Shown: piece after piece, positions 1-6,770 of the stretch
Layout: each line of letters opens with the position of its first letter
Position numbering within the stretch: the first letter of the stretch is position 1
The notes under the pieces: generated by a model
Database searches by the model: none
The model's input: the letters and a program-made list of their open reading frames with translations, nothing else
Told to the model about the DNA's origin: nothing
Made by a program: the position numbers and the translations under genes
Assembly: GCA_964654535.1 (NCBI GenBank)
Contig: CAZZIZ010000154.1
Span: 1 to 7,916, forward strand
Reading direction: 5' to 3'
DNA: 7,916 bases
Source of the DNA: CAZZIZ01 sp964654535
GTDB lineage: Bacteria; Bacteroidota; Bacteroidia; Chitinophagales; UBA2359

Positions 1-60
1 AATGTTAGGAGCAAACGTACTCCTTTGGAGATTGTTCTGGGTTTGAGTTATCGTCTTTGA
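1..60 (+). CDS. C-terminal end of an upstream gene, possibly an outer-membrane barrel protein (partial)
   Basis: Frame 1 is open from the window edge to a TGA at 58-60 and gives 19 residues ending in LEIVLGLSYRL. Alternating hydrophobic residues and a terminal tyrosine-arginine-leucine resemble the last beta strand of an outer-membrane barrel, a common gene type in this phylum. This is inference from a very short piece: the rest of the gene lies outside the window, and the reading frame itself is supported only by the absence of stops and by the non-coding look of the sequence that follows. It could also be a chance open frame. Confidence 0.4.
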   Translation, partial: NVRSKRTPLEIVLGLSYRL

Positions 61-198
61 AACAAGATTTTCCTTATCATTTCAAATGGCACCAACTATC
101 GACTTCTGAAAAAACAAAAGGACTGGTCTTCTACGAAATAGTAGGAATTACGATCCAAAACGGTTTTAAGCTTCTTTAAGACTTTCACTTGGCCTTAC

Positions 199-226
199 TT
201 GTCCGCGCATATTGTTAATATATTTT
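199..226 (+). promoter_or_regulatory. Candidate Bacteroidota-type promoter for the DUF2339/DUF3999 unit
   Basis: TTG at 199-201 is followed after 17 bp by TATATTTT at 219-226, which matches seven of eight positions of the phylum's TAnnTTTG -7 element, with TTG or TTTG as the upstream element. Transcription would start near 233-236 and leave a leader of about 110 nt before the ATG at 346. The region is AT-rich, so a chance match is possible. Confidence 0.3.
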
Positions 227-305
227 TTAGCTCAAGTGCTTGTTAAATAATGTGAAGCCCAACACAGAAAAGACTAGACGGCGTTCTTTTACGGGTCAGA
301 GTTCG

Positions 306-322
306 AGTCAGATAAACTGACT
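306..322 (+). promoter_or_regulatory. Small perfect hairpin in the 5' leader of the DUF2339 gene
   Basis: AGTCAG (306-311) and CTGACT (317-322) form a perfect 6-bp stem with loop ATAAA, followed by TTT, about 23 nt before the ATG. A second copy of GTCAGA lies at 295-300, so the right arm could pair with either copy. It may act as a leader structure; the T run is too short for a confident terminator. Confidence 0.25.
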
Positions 323-345
323 TTTACTTGTTAAAGCAATCACGT

Positions 346-2772
346 ATGTCAGAAGAAAAACGAATTGCAGAATTGCAAATGAATCTTGATGAGCTATTAA
401 GAGAACAAGAATTGTTCTCACAAACGCTCTCAGAACTGCAACGCAGTCTCAATGAAGTAAAACAAGGGTTCAGCGAGATCAATCCGCTAAGAAGTCCTGA
501 TTTAGAAACCGAGAAAGTAGAAGCAAAAGAACCGCAGCCGGAGTTACAGCGAAAAATTGTTTCAACTTCAAAGAAAGTTGAGGTGTCCACACCTAAGCCA
601 CTGGCCGATGCGCCAGTCAAAAAAAGACCTTTGTTCCAATGGCCGGAGTTTGGATTCAACTGGGAGAAGTTTGTCGGAGAAAATCTAATTAACAAACTGG
701 GTATTCTCATTACCATCCTCGGAGTCGGTATAGGTGTACGCTATACCATTGAACACGATTTAATCGGCCCAACGATGAGAATCGTTTTAGGCTATTTGCT
801 TGGTGTTGTGCTTTTAATCTTTGGTTTCCGTCTCAAGGAACGCTATCGAAGTTATAGCGCGGTATTGGTAAGTGGAGCGATGGCGATTATGTATCTGGTC
901 ACATATTTCGCTCACACTGAGTACTTGCTGTTTTCACAGACAATCGCATTCGGTTTAATGGTACTCTTCACCATTTTCACGGTGCTCGCGGCCCTGGACT
1001 ATGATCGGCAGGTTATAGCGATAATTGGTTTGATAGGTGCCTATGCCGTTCCATTTTTGTTGAGCAATAATGCGGGCAATCCAATTGTACTGTTTTCCTA
1101 TGTGGCGATTGTAAACATAGGTATCGCCGCGGTTGCTGCTTTGCGCTACTGGAGGGCACTTCAATATGTTTCTTTCTTTGCGACGTGGGGAATATTTATG
1201 AGCTGGTTTGCCGAAGGGCTATTTATCGAAACGTTCAATCAACATAAGGTCGCTTTTATTTTCGCGGCGGTTTTCTTTGCGCTTTTCTACTTCATATTTG
1301 TCTCCTACAAATTACGCCGAAAGGAAGACTTCGCCTTAGTCGATATCCTTTTCGTAATTGCGAATGCCTTCATCTTTTTCGGAATCGGCTATCAGATTCT
1401 CACAATGCTAAAAATTGGAGACAATTACCACGGCCTATTTACTCTTGCCAACGCGATTATTCATTTCGTTGTAGCAGCGTGGATTTTCAAATATCGACTT
1501 GGCAGTAAGCAACTTTTTTACACGGTAGTTGGCTTGGTAGTGGTTTTCGCTACCATAGCCGTTCCGATACAACTCGATGGTCACTGGGTTACGTTGTTCT
1601 GGGCGACCGAGGCTTTGGTTTTATTTTGGATTGGTAGAATAAAAGGTCAAGTATTCTTTGAACTTACTGCCTATGCCTTGATGCTTTGCTGCTTGAATAC
1701 ATTGTACTTGATGTGGGCGCCGAGCATTACCGACCTGTCTTATCCTAGTTTGAGCAATACTATAATGACTCCATTTTTGAATCATCGTTACTTGACTGGT
1801 TTATTCGCCACTGCTTGCTTTGGAGCGATTACCCATATCCACTTTAAGCATAGTCGAAACGAATCCGAAATTGACAGGCTTAACATCTCTGTCACATTCC
1901 TGAACTACGTTTTTCCAATAATATTGATTGGCATGGCGCTGATTAGTATCCGCGTAGAGATTTCTCAGTTTTGGTCCAACTTGCAAATAGCAACAAGCAT
2001 TGAGGTATCCAACGGATACTTAGGAAAATTGACTACAAAGTTCAACCCCGACTTGAGACATTTTAAAAAGATGAGCATGGTCTTCTTTAGTATGTTTTCT
2101 CTAATGGGATTAACCACGCTCAACTTGTATAAACTTAAACTCAAGGATATCGCGAAAATTAATTTCGCCTTAAACCTCGTGGGGTCCTTTTTCTTTTTAT
2201 TCGTCGGTTTGTGGCACTTAAGTGAGTTGAGAGTGAGCTATTTGGATACATCATCTTCACAGTACTTTGATAAGAGTGGGTTGCACATAGGTCTGCGCTA
2301 TGTTTTTATAGCTTGCTTTGCTTTATTCTGGTGGTTCACGTCCAAGTATAATAACTGGTCTTTTAGCACTAGAAAAATTCGCAAGGGGTTCACGCTATTT
2401 TCTCTGCTCATTTTACTTTGGATAATAACCAGTGAATACTTGCACTGGATGCATATGGGCGGCACTTCGCGTTCCTACAAACTTGGTGTTAGCATAGTAT
2501 GGGGCGCTTATGCCTTGCTGATGGTAGCTTATGGAATTTGGAAGCGAAAGCGATTTATCCGTATTGCCGCTATTGCTTTGTTTGGATTGACCTTAGTGAA
2601 ACTGTTTGTTTTTGATATCGTACATCTGGAGACCATACCCAAAACCATCATTTTTATTTCTTTAGGCCTCTTCTTGCTGATCATATCATTTATGTACAAC
2701 AAGTACGTGGATCATATCGATTATGAAAACCAGGAGCTAAAGCTAGAGGATTCAATTAGTAGCAATGAGTAA
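346..2772 (+). CDS. DUF2339-family large polytopic membrane protein
   Basis: An 808-residue inner-membrane protein of unknown function. Residues 1-48 are charged and heptad-like (coiled coil), 50-95 are a polar Pro/Lys/Glu-rich linker, and WEKFVGENLINKLGI (106-120) opens a membrane region of roughly 18-22 hydrophobic segments up to about residue 783. The aromatic/Glu segment LFWATEALVLFWIG (417-430) and the C-terminal block from VWGAYALL (718-725) to VKLFVFDI (751-758) are what I recall of DUF2339 (PF10101). A hydrophilic stretch near 540-575 is probably an extracytoplasmic loop. I chose ATG at 346; an in-frame TTG at 328 would add six residues but is less likely. The stop overlaps the next start by 8 bp, so a joint function with that gene is inferred. 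The family has no established biochemical role known to me. Confidence 0.85.
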   Translation: MSEEKRIAELQMNLDELLREQELFSQTLSELQRSLNEVKQGFSEINPLRSPDLETEKVEAKEPQPELQRKIVSTSKKVEVSTPKPLADAPVKKRPLFQWPEFGFNWEKFVGENLINKLGILITILGVGIGVRYTIEHDLIGPTMRIVLGYLLGVVLLIFGFRLKERYRSYSAVLVSGAMAIMYLVTYFAHTEYLLFSQTIAFGLMVLFTIFTVLAALDYDRQVIAIIGLIGAYAVPFLLSNNAGNPIVLFSYVAIVNIGIAAVAALRYWRALQYVSFFATWGIFMSWFAEGLFIETFNQHKVAFIFAAVFFALFYFIFVSYKLRRKEDFALVDILFVIANAFIFFGIGYQILTMLKIGDNYHGLFTLANAIIHFVVAAWIFKYRLGSKQLFYTVVGLVVVFATIAVPIQLDGHWVTLFWATEALVLFWIGRIKGQVFFELTAYALMLCCLNTLYLMWAPSITDLSYPSLSNTIMTPFLNHRYLTGLFATACFGAITHIHFKHSRNESEIDRLNISVTFLNYVFPIILIGMALISIRVEISQFWSNLQIATSIEVSNGYLGKLTTKFNPDLRHFKKMSMVFFSMFSLMGLTTLNLYKLKLKDIAKINFALNLVGSFFFLFVGLWHLSELRVSYLDTSSSQYFDKSGLHIGLRYVFIACFALFWWFTSKYNNWSFSTRKIRKGFTLFSLLILLWIITSEYLHWMHMGGTSRSYKLGVSIVWGAYALLMVAYGIWKRKRFIRIAAIALFGLTLVKLFVFDIVHLETIPKTIIFISLGLFLLIISFMYNKYVDHIDYENQELKLEDSISSNE

Positions 2773-3994
2773 ATTGAGAAATGGCGCGTTAGTACTCTTG
2801 CTCTTCCTTACGATAGGAGTTTCCGCGCAAATCAAGGAGTATCAGTTCAAGCGAAAAATTGAACTAGGAGATGAAACGTGGAACCGTTTGAAGATTCCTG
2901 AAGAAATATTGGATGAGGCAAAATTCGATTTAAGGGATCTCCGCGTTTATGGTGTATCTACTAATGACACAGTATCAGCACCTTTTGTTTTGCGTGACGC
3001 CAAGCACAGCAAGAAGATAAAGGAACGTAGCTTTGAACGTATCGATGAATCTAAAACATCTGGTGGCTGGTATTACACATTTAGACTGGAAGAGGCAGCT
3101 GATGTAAGTCAAATCAATCTGCGCTTTGCCGAGAAAAACTTCGATAAGCGCATACGGCTCGAGGGAAGCCATGACCAGATAAATTGGTTTGAGTTACTAG
3201 ACGACTACAGAATACTCTCAATTAAAAATCAACATACTGACTATAGCTTTTCTCAATTGGATTTTAAACGAGCCAGCTATAAGTATTTTCGACTTTTTGT
3301 TCCTGGGAGTGAGCAGCTAGATTTAACAAGGACCAAGGTACGTTTGTGCAGTATTGTTGAAGGTGATTATGTTAATACTCCATTTTCAAAAGCTACTTTT
3401 CAGGAAATTGCCGACGGAGAATGGTCGGAGTGGTTCTATGAATTTGACAAACCTGTAAGTCTGAGCAATGTAGAAGCAAACGTAAAAGCAGACTACGATT
3501 TCCACAGAAAAATACAAATAGATGTAGTGGTGGATAGTATCAGCAATAAGCAAGGACTGGTTTATCGCTATAATCAGCTTTATCGGGGTGTACTGAGTTC
3601 CTTGGAAGTCCCGAAATTTTTTTTCCCTCAAACTCGAGTAAAGAAATTAAGGGTTCGCGTCTATAACGGTGATAATGAAGCTCTTGAATTAGATGATTTC
3701 GTTTTTAGATTCTACCAAAAAGAGATGCTTCTACGTATAACCAAAGCTGCTGAGTATTACCTGTATTACGGAAAGCAAAATGCCAGCAAGCCTAGTTTTG
3801 ATATTAGTCAGTTTGATTTGGAATGGGATAAAGCAGCAAAGGCCGTATTCGGACCACAACTTCAGAACGCTGCCTTAACTGAGCCCGCAGATTCTTCTTC
3901 CTTTCAGTCGGGCTATTGGCTTTGGGCAATTATGTCTCTTATAGTTGTTTTGTTGCTTTACTTCTCCTATCAGATGATTTCGAAAGCGGGTTAG
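2765..3994 (+). CDS. DUF3999-like envelope protein with signal peptide and C-terminal TM anchor
   Basis: A 409-residue protein with a clear signal peptide (charged start, hydrophobic 8-19, cleavage likely after SAQ or SA near 20-22), a beta-rich region of about 360 residues and one C-terminal membrane helix (383-404, YWLWAIMSLIVVLLLYFSYQ), ending in a short polar tail. The bulk should therefore lie on the periplasmic side. The region 100-195 (GWYYTFRL, then RIRLEGSHDQINWFEL and YKYFRLFV) looks like a discoidin/F5-8-type sandwich, in which 'GS.D...W..L' and 'yRYfRL' are typical strings. The overlap ATGAGTAA with the DUF2339 gene suggests translational coupling. DUF3999 proteins are, from memory, recurrent neighbours of DUF2339, which supports the family call; the similarity itself was not computed. 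The two probably form a membrane complex, but ligand and function are unknown. Confidence 0.75.
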   Translation: MSKLRNGALVLLLFLTIGVSAQIKEYQFKRKIELGDETWNRLKIPEEILDEAKFDLRDLRVYGVSTNDTVSAPFVLRDAKHSKKIKERSFERIDESKTSGGWYYTFRLEEAADVSQINLRFAEKNFDKRIRLEGSHDQINWFELLDDYRILSIKNQHTDYSFSQLDFKRASYKYFRLFVPGSEQLDLTRTKVRLCSIVEGDYVNTPFSKATFQEIADGEWSEWFYEFDKPVSLSNVEANVKADYDFHRKIQIDVVVDSISNKQGLVYRYNQLYRGVLSSLEVPKFFFPQTRVKKLRVRVYNGDNEALELDDFVFRFYQKEMLLRITKAAEYYLYYGKQNASKPSFDISQFDLEWDKAAKAVFGPQLQNAALTEPADSSSFQSGYWLWAIMSLIVVLLLYFSYQMISKAG

Positions 3995-3999
3995 CGTGT

Positions 4000-4016
4000 G
4001 GGCATTTGAAATGCCC
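4000..4016. terminator. Perfect inverted repeat after the DUF3999-like gene, possible transcript end
   Basis: GGGCATTT and AAATGCCC are perfect inverted repeats around one base (in RNA, a 6-bp stem with loop UUGAA), starting 5 bp after the stop codon. The position fits transcript termination or 3'-end protection for the two-gene unit. No T run follows (GAATAAATTG), so it is not a canonical intrinsic terminator. Confidence 0.4.
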
Positions 4017-4130
4017 GAATAAATTGAGCACTCTTCTGGTGATGAGAGCAAGATGTATATAGTTAACCAAAGTACACGACGCGAACCTTGGAGTTCCTTA
4101 TGTTCTTGTTTACAACCCTATAGGATCTTT

Positions 4131-4285
4131 TCGCGTGAGGGATAGAGGGGTTTGTCTGAGCTCCTGTTGCTGGCAAGCGCCGAGCCCTCAGCACCTTAGT
4201 GCTGGAGGGGCGATGCGTGCAGACAGCAGAACAGAGCGAGCCCCGAAAGCCCGACCCCTTGCCGCAGGCAGAAGGGGGCACGCCC
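4131..4285 (+). ncRNA. Structured non-coding RNA, possibly Flavo-1 family
   Basis: A GC-rich island with a coherent fold. The closing stem pairs GCGTG (4133-4137) with CACGC (4279-4283), next to GAGGGAT. Arm 1 pairs GGGG (4147-4150) with CCCC (4241-4244), then GCT/AGC (4160-4162/4235-4237), CTGTT/AACAG (4164-4168/4230-4234), GCTG/CAGC (4169-4172/4224-4227), GCA/TGC and CGC/GCG. It is capped by a strong hairpin, GCCCTC plus AGCAC around loop CTTA (4184-4211). Arm 2 is CCCCT/AGGGG (4255-4259/4273-4277) with TGCC/GGCA inside. The blocks GCGTGAGGGAT, GCCCGACCCC and CACGCCC recur in flavobacterial intergenic DNA as I remember it, which fits Rfam Flavo-1; the name is recall, while the pairing is visible. 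Strand follows that memory and the block order. Role unknown. A 6S-like RNA is an alternative. Confidence 0.6.
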
Positions 4286-4383
4286 AGATTATTAGCTTCC
4301 AAATGGAGCGTAAACCTGCTCCGAATCACCAACAAATGTTAAGAAGGGCGGAAATGTTTATAAAGGCTTGGAATGTGCTTCGC

Positions 4384-4404
4384 AATTGGCGTTTTTAGCC
4401 GATT
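4384..4404. promoter_or_regulatory. Inverted repeat in the promoter region of the Fur-family gene
   Basis: AATTGGC (4384-4390) and GCCGATT (4398-4404) form a 7-bp stem (one U-G pair) with loop GTTTTTA. It lies 48 bp before the chosen start of the Fur-family gene, where a promoter or operator would sit. It does not match the Fur box or the PerR box consensus that I know. It could be an operator for autoregulation or just a hairpin at the 3' side of the upstream RNA. Confidence 0.25.
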
Positions 4405-4452
4405 TAGTACTTAAAAATGTCCGTACATTGTTGTCTGCAAATCTGCAAATCT

Positions 4453-4914
4453 ATGACCTCGACGGTTGACGTATTTGAAGAAGTAAAAGGAAAGTTCACC
4501 ACTTTTCTTGAGGAGAATGGGCAACGTAAAACCACGGAACGTTACGCCATATTGGAGGAGATATATCTGCGCGATGATCATTTCGACGCGGACGATTTAC
4601 ACCTTCAGATCAAAGCGAAAAAACTGAACGTGAGCCGCGCTACGGTTTACAACACTTTGGACTTATTGGTTTCGGCGGGGCTGGTGGTGAAGCATCAGTT
4701 TGGCGAAAATATGTCGCGCTACGAAAAAGGTTATAAGTACAAACAACACGATCATATTATTTGTAAGAGTTGCAAAAAGGTTATTGAGTTCTGTGATCCT
4801 CGGATTCAGAAAATAAAACAGACGATGGGGGAATTATTTCACTTCCAAATTAGTTCTCACTCATTGAACCTTTATGGGATATGCTCCGATTGTGAGCAGG
4901 AGAAAAATACTTAA
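4453..4914 (+). CDS. Fur/PerR-family metalloregulator
   Basis: A 153-residue DNA-binding repressor of the Fur superfamily, expected to act as a metal-dependent dimer in the cytoplasm. Residues 1-80 form the winged helix, with recognition helix SRATVYNTLDLL (61-72). The C-terminal dimerisation domain has two CxxC pairs (C104/C107, C144/C147) for structural zinc. By alignment from memory with B. subtilis PerR, the regulatory metal ligands would be H43, E91, H99, H101 and E112. Asn67 in the recognition helix is PerR-like, whereas E91 and E112 are Fur-like, so the exact subtype is left open. Start: an in-frame ATG at 4417 would add 12 residues (MSVHCC...) that the family does not need, and the ATG at 4453 gives normal length. 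There is no clear ribosome binding site. It leads a three-gene cluster ending in purA. Confidence 0.88.
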   Translation: MTSTVDVFEEVKGKFTTFLEENGQRKTTERYAILEEIYLRDDHFDADDLHLQIKAKKLNVSRATVYNTLDLLVSAGLVVKHQFGENMSRYEKGYKYKQHDHIICKSCKKVIEFCDPRIQKIKQTMGELFHFQISSHSLNLYGICSDCEQEKNT

Positions 4915-4920
4915 GAGAGA

Positions 4921-5271
4921 ATGGAATTTACGTATAAGGCTGCTGAGGCCTATGGATTGTTGAGTTTTGCTGGTAGAATGAGCGCGGTTAACTTTCCCCA
5001 CGACATAGAAGACGCCCTTACAAAATCTATTGATGATGGTATGGCAAATTTTATCCTCGACCTTGATAAAGTCGAATTTGTAGATAGCAGTGGTTTGAGT
5101 ACATTGTTAACCATACTGACCAAATCCAGAAATGCTGGCGGTGAAGCGATATTGATTAACATCCCTGAGAATCTCTCGAACTTGTTGATTATAACGAAGC
5201 TGAATTCTATATTCACCGTTAAGGAAACGATGGCTGAGGCCGAGGAAACTTTTTTAATAGCTAAAACATAA
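4921..5271 (+). CDS. STAS-domain protein, anti-sigma-factor-antagonist type
   Basis: A 116-residue single-domain cytoplasmic protein. The order beta strand (FTYKAAEAYGLLSFAGRM, with the conserved G at 18), helix, strand ILDLDKVEFVDSSGL and helix TLLTILTKSR is the SpoIIAA/RsbV STAS fold. DSSGL at 55-59 carries the serine (Ser57) that is phosphorylated by the partner kinase in SpoIIAA-type switches. Such proteins normally bind or release an anti-sigma factor or another partner depending on that phosphorylation. No kinase, phosphatase or sigma factor is present in this window, so its partner is unknown. It lies 6 nt after the Fur-family stop, with purine-rich AAGAGAGA just before the ATG, and 6 nt before purA, so it is very likely cotranscribed with both. 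Confidence 0.88.
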   Translation: MEFTYKAAEAYGLLSFAGRMSAVNFPHDIEDALTKSIDDGMANFILDLDKVEFVDSSGLSTLLTILTKSRNAGGEAILINIPENLSNLLIITKLNSIFTVKETMAEAEETFLIAKT

Positions 5272-5277
5272 TTTAAA

Positions 5278-6567
5278 ATGCCGGTAGATGTATTGTTGGG
5301 TTTGCAATGGGGTGACGAAGGAAAAGGAAAAATCGTCGACTACTTAGCAAGCCGATACGACATAGTTGCTCGTTTTCAGGGTGGCGCAAACGCAGGTCAC
5401 ACGCTTGTGATTAATGGTGATAAGACGGTCCTCCATATAATTCCTTCTGGTGTATTTCATAAAGACGCGGTAAACCTTATTGGCAACGGCGTGGTGATTG
5501 ATCCAGTTACTTTGATGCGCGAAATTGATGGACTAGAGAAAAAGGGCATTGAAATTCGCTCGCGCTTATTGGTTTCCAAAAAGGCGCATTTGATTTTGCC
5601 TACGCATAAGATTTTGGATGCTGCTTCTGAAGCGGCTAAGGGTCGTGAGAAGATTGGTTCTACTTTGCGCGGTATTGGTCCTGCTTATATGGATAAGACG
5701 GGGCGTAATGGTTTGCGTGCAGGTGATATTACTTTGGAAAACTTCCGCGAGGAATACGAAAAGCTTAAGAAAAAGCACTTGAGCCTTTTGGGTATTTACG
5801 ATTATCAGTTTGAACTAGAAGACTTGGAAATTGAATGGCTGAACGCTGTTGAAGCGATGAGCGAGTTGAAATTGGTAAACGGCGAGGCCTACATACAAGA
5901 GGCTTTGGCTGCTGGCAAAACCGTATTGGCTGAAGGTGCTCAGGGTGCAATGCTTGATGTTGAGCACGGTACTTATCCTTTTGTTACTTCTTCTAACACG
6001 ATGAGTTCCGGCGCTTGCGTTGGTTTGGGCATTTCTCCTCGCCAGATTGGTGATGTTTGGGGAATTAGTAAGGCTTACTGTACACGCGTGGGTAGTGGCC
6101 CATTTCCTTCGGAAATATTTGGTCCTGTATCTGAGGAGCTGCGCACGCAAGGAAGCGAGTTTGGTGCGACGACTGGTCGTGCGCGTCGCTGCGGTTGGAT
6201 TGATTTACCTGCTTTGAAATATGCAGTACAATTGTCTGGCGTAAATAAGTTGGTTATTACCAAGGCGGACATCCTTAACGAGTTTGACGAAATAGAAGCT
6301 TGCATAGCTTACGAATACAATGGCGAACGTCAGGAGGCGGTGCCTTATTCTTATGATAAGGAAAAAGCGGTTCCAATATTCCGTCGTTTCCCTGGCTGGA
6401 AATGTGCTTTGAGTGGCATTGATAACTACGAAGACATTCCACCAAACTTGAAGGATTTCTTGGCGATGGTGGAAGAATACATTGGTGTAGAATTGAGCTT
6501 ATTGAGTATTGGGCCTGGACGTGAGGAGCTGATAATCAATAACGCCACCAAGGAGATGTCTATTTAG
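5278..6567 (+). CDS. purA: Adenylosuccinate synthetase
   Basis: Catalyses IMP + aspartate + GTP to adenylosuccinate + GDP + phosphate, the first committed step from IMP to AMP, in the cytoplasm as a homodimer. At 429 residues it has the usual bacterial length. All signature blocks are present: GLQWGDEGKGK (8-18) with catalytic Asp13, QGGANAGHT with His41, STLRGIGPAYMDK (128-140), Arg147 in the GLR of NGLRAGD, EGAQG (219-223), VTSSN (236-240), CTRVGSGPFPSE (268-279), GATTGRARRCGWID (296-309), TKAD (328-331) and the C-terminal SIGPGREE (410-417). Translation starts at ATG 5278, 6 nt after the STAS gene, without an obvious Shine-Dalgarno sequence. It stops at TAG 6565-6567, 9 bp before the assembly gap, so downstream operon members cannot be judged. 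The enzyme appears intact. Confidence 0.98.
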   Translation: MPVDVLLGLQWGDEGKGKIVDYLASRYDIVARFQGGANAGHTLVINGDKTVLHIIPSGVFHKDAVNLIGNGVVIDPVTLMREIDGLEKKGIEIRSRLLVSKKAHLILPTHKILDAASEAAKGREKIGSTLRGIGPAYMDKTGRNGLRAGDITLENFREEYEKLKKKHLSLLGIYDYQFELEDLEIEWLNAVEAMSELKLVNGEAYIQEALAAGKTVLAEGAQGAMLDVEHGTYPFVTSSNTMSSGACVGLGISPRQIGDVWGISKAYCTRVGSGPFPSEIFGPVSEELRTQGSEFGATTGRARRCGWIDLPALKYAVQLSGVNKLVITKADILNEFDEIEACIAYEYNGERQEAVPYSYDKEKAVPIFRRFPGWKCALSGIDNYEDIPPNLKDFLAMVEEYIGVELSLLSIGPGREELIINNATKEMSI

Positions 6568-6576
6568 ACACGACGC

Positions 6577-6676
6577 NNNNNNNNNNNNNNNNNNNNNNNN
6601 NNNNNNNNNNNNNNNNNNNNNNNNNNNNNNNNNNNNNNNNNNNNNNNNNNNNNNNNNNNNNNNNNNNNNNNNNNNN
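6577..6676. other. Assembly gap of 100 N
   Basis: A run of exactly 100 N, the conventional placeholder for a scaffold gap of unknown size. Anything between purA and the TonB_C/TPR gene, including a purA terminator or further genes, is missing. Adjacency across it is an assembly statement. Confidence 0.99.
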
Positions 6677-6770
6677 TGATTCATTGAGGGCTTCATTCTG
6701 GCCGAATAAGTTTAGGAATATTACCTTTTATAGGTAGCGGCATTTGTATAAAGTGTTCTAGCTTGGCAGT

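Larger units (their letters stand above)
61..345. other. Non-coding leader upstream of the DUF2339 gene
   Basis: No convincing coding frame is seen on either strand in these 285 bp. It holds a candidate Bacteroidota-type promoter (199-226), an imperfect hairpin with arms TTCTAC and GTAGGAA (129-147) without a following T run, and a short perfect hairpin at 306-322. It most likely contains the 3' end of the upstream transcript and the promoter and 5' leader of the membrane-protein pair. Confidence 0.5.

Noticed and set aside
328..345. TTG start for the DUF2339 gene
   Set aside because: The ATG at 346 is in frame only six codons later and begins the coiled coil directly. The TTG also lies close to the leader hairpin.
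4105..4130. Promoter for the structured RNA (TTG at 4106 and TATAGGAT at 4119)
   Set aside because: The elements are only about 10 bp apart, too close for either a sigma-70 or a Bacteroidota-type promoter, so no promoter is called.
4063..4398. Open frames on both strands (4063-4335 minus, 4135-4398 plus) across the GC-rich island
   Set aside because: Both lie over the structured RNA. Their products are low-complexity, Arg/Pro/Ser-rich and lack recognisable domains. The base pairing explains the sequence better.
4417..4452. Upstream in-frame ATG for the Fur-family gene (adds MSVHCCLQICKS)
   Set aside because: The extra residues are not part of the family, include a tandem DNA repeat, and the ATG at 4453 gives the usual length and N-terminus.
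5815..6305. Minus-strand and alternative-frame open frames inside purA
   Set aside because: They are shadows of a strongly conserved enzyme gene, with no domains of their own.
6722..6729. TACCTTTT as a -7 element before the TonB_C/TPR gene
   Set aside because: It matches TAnnTTTG well, but no convincing upstream TTTG lies at a suitable distance (TCTG at 21 bp only), and the gap is close.
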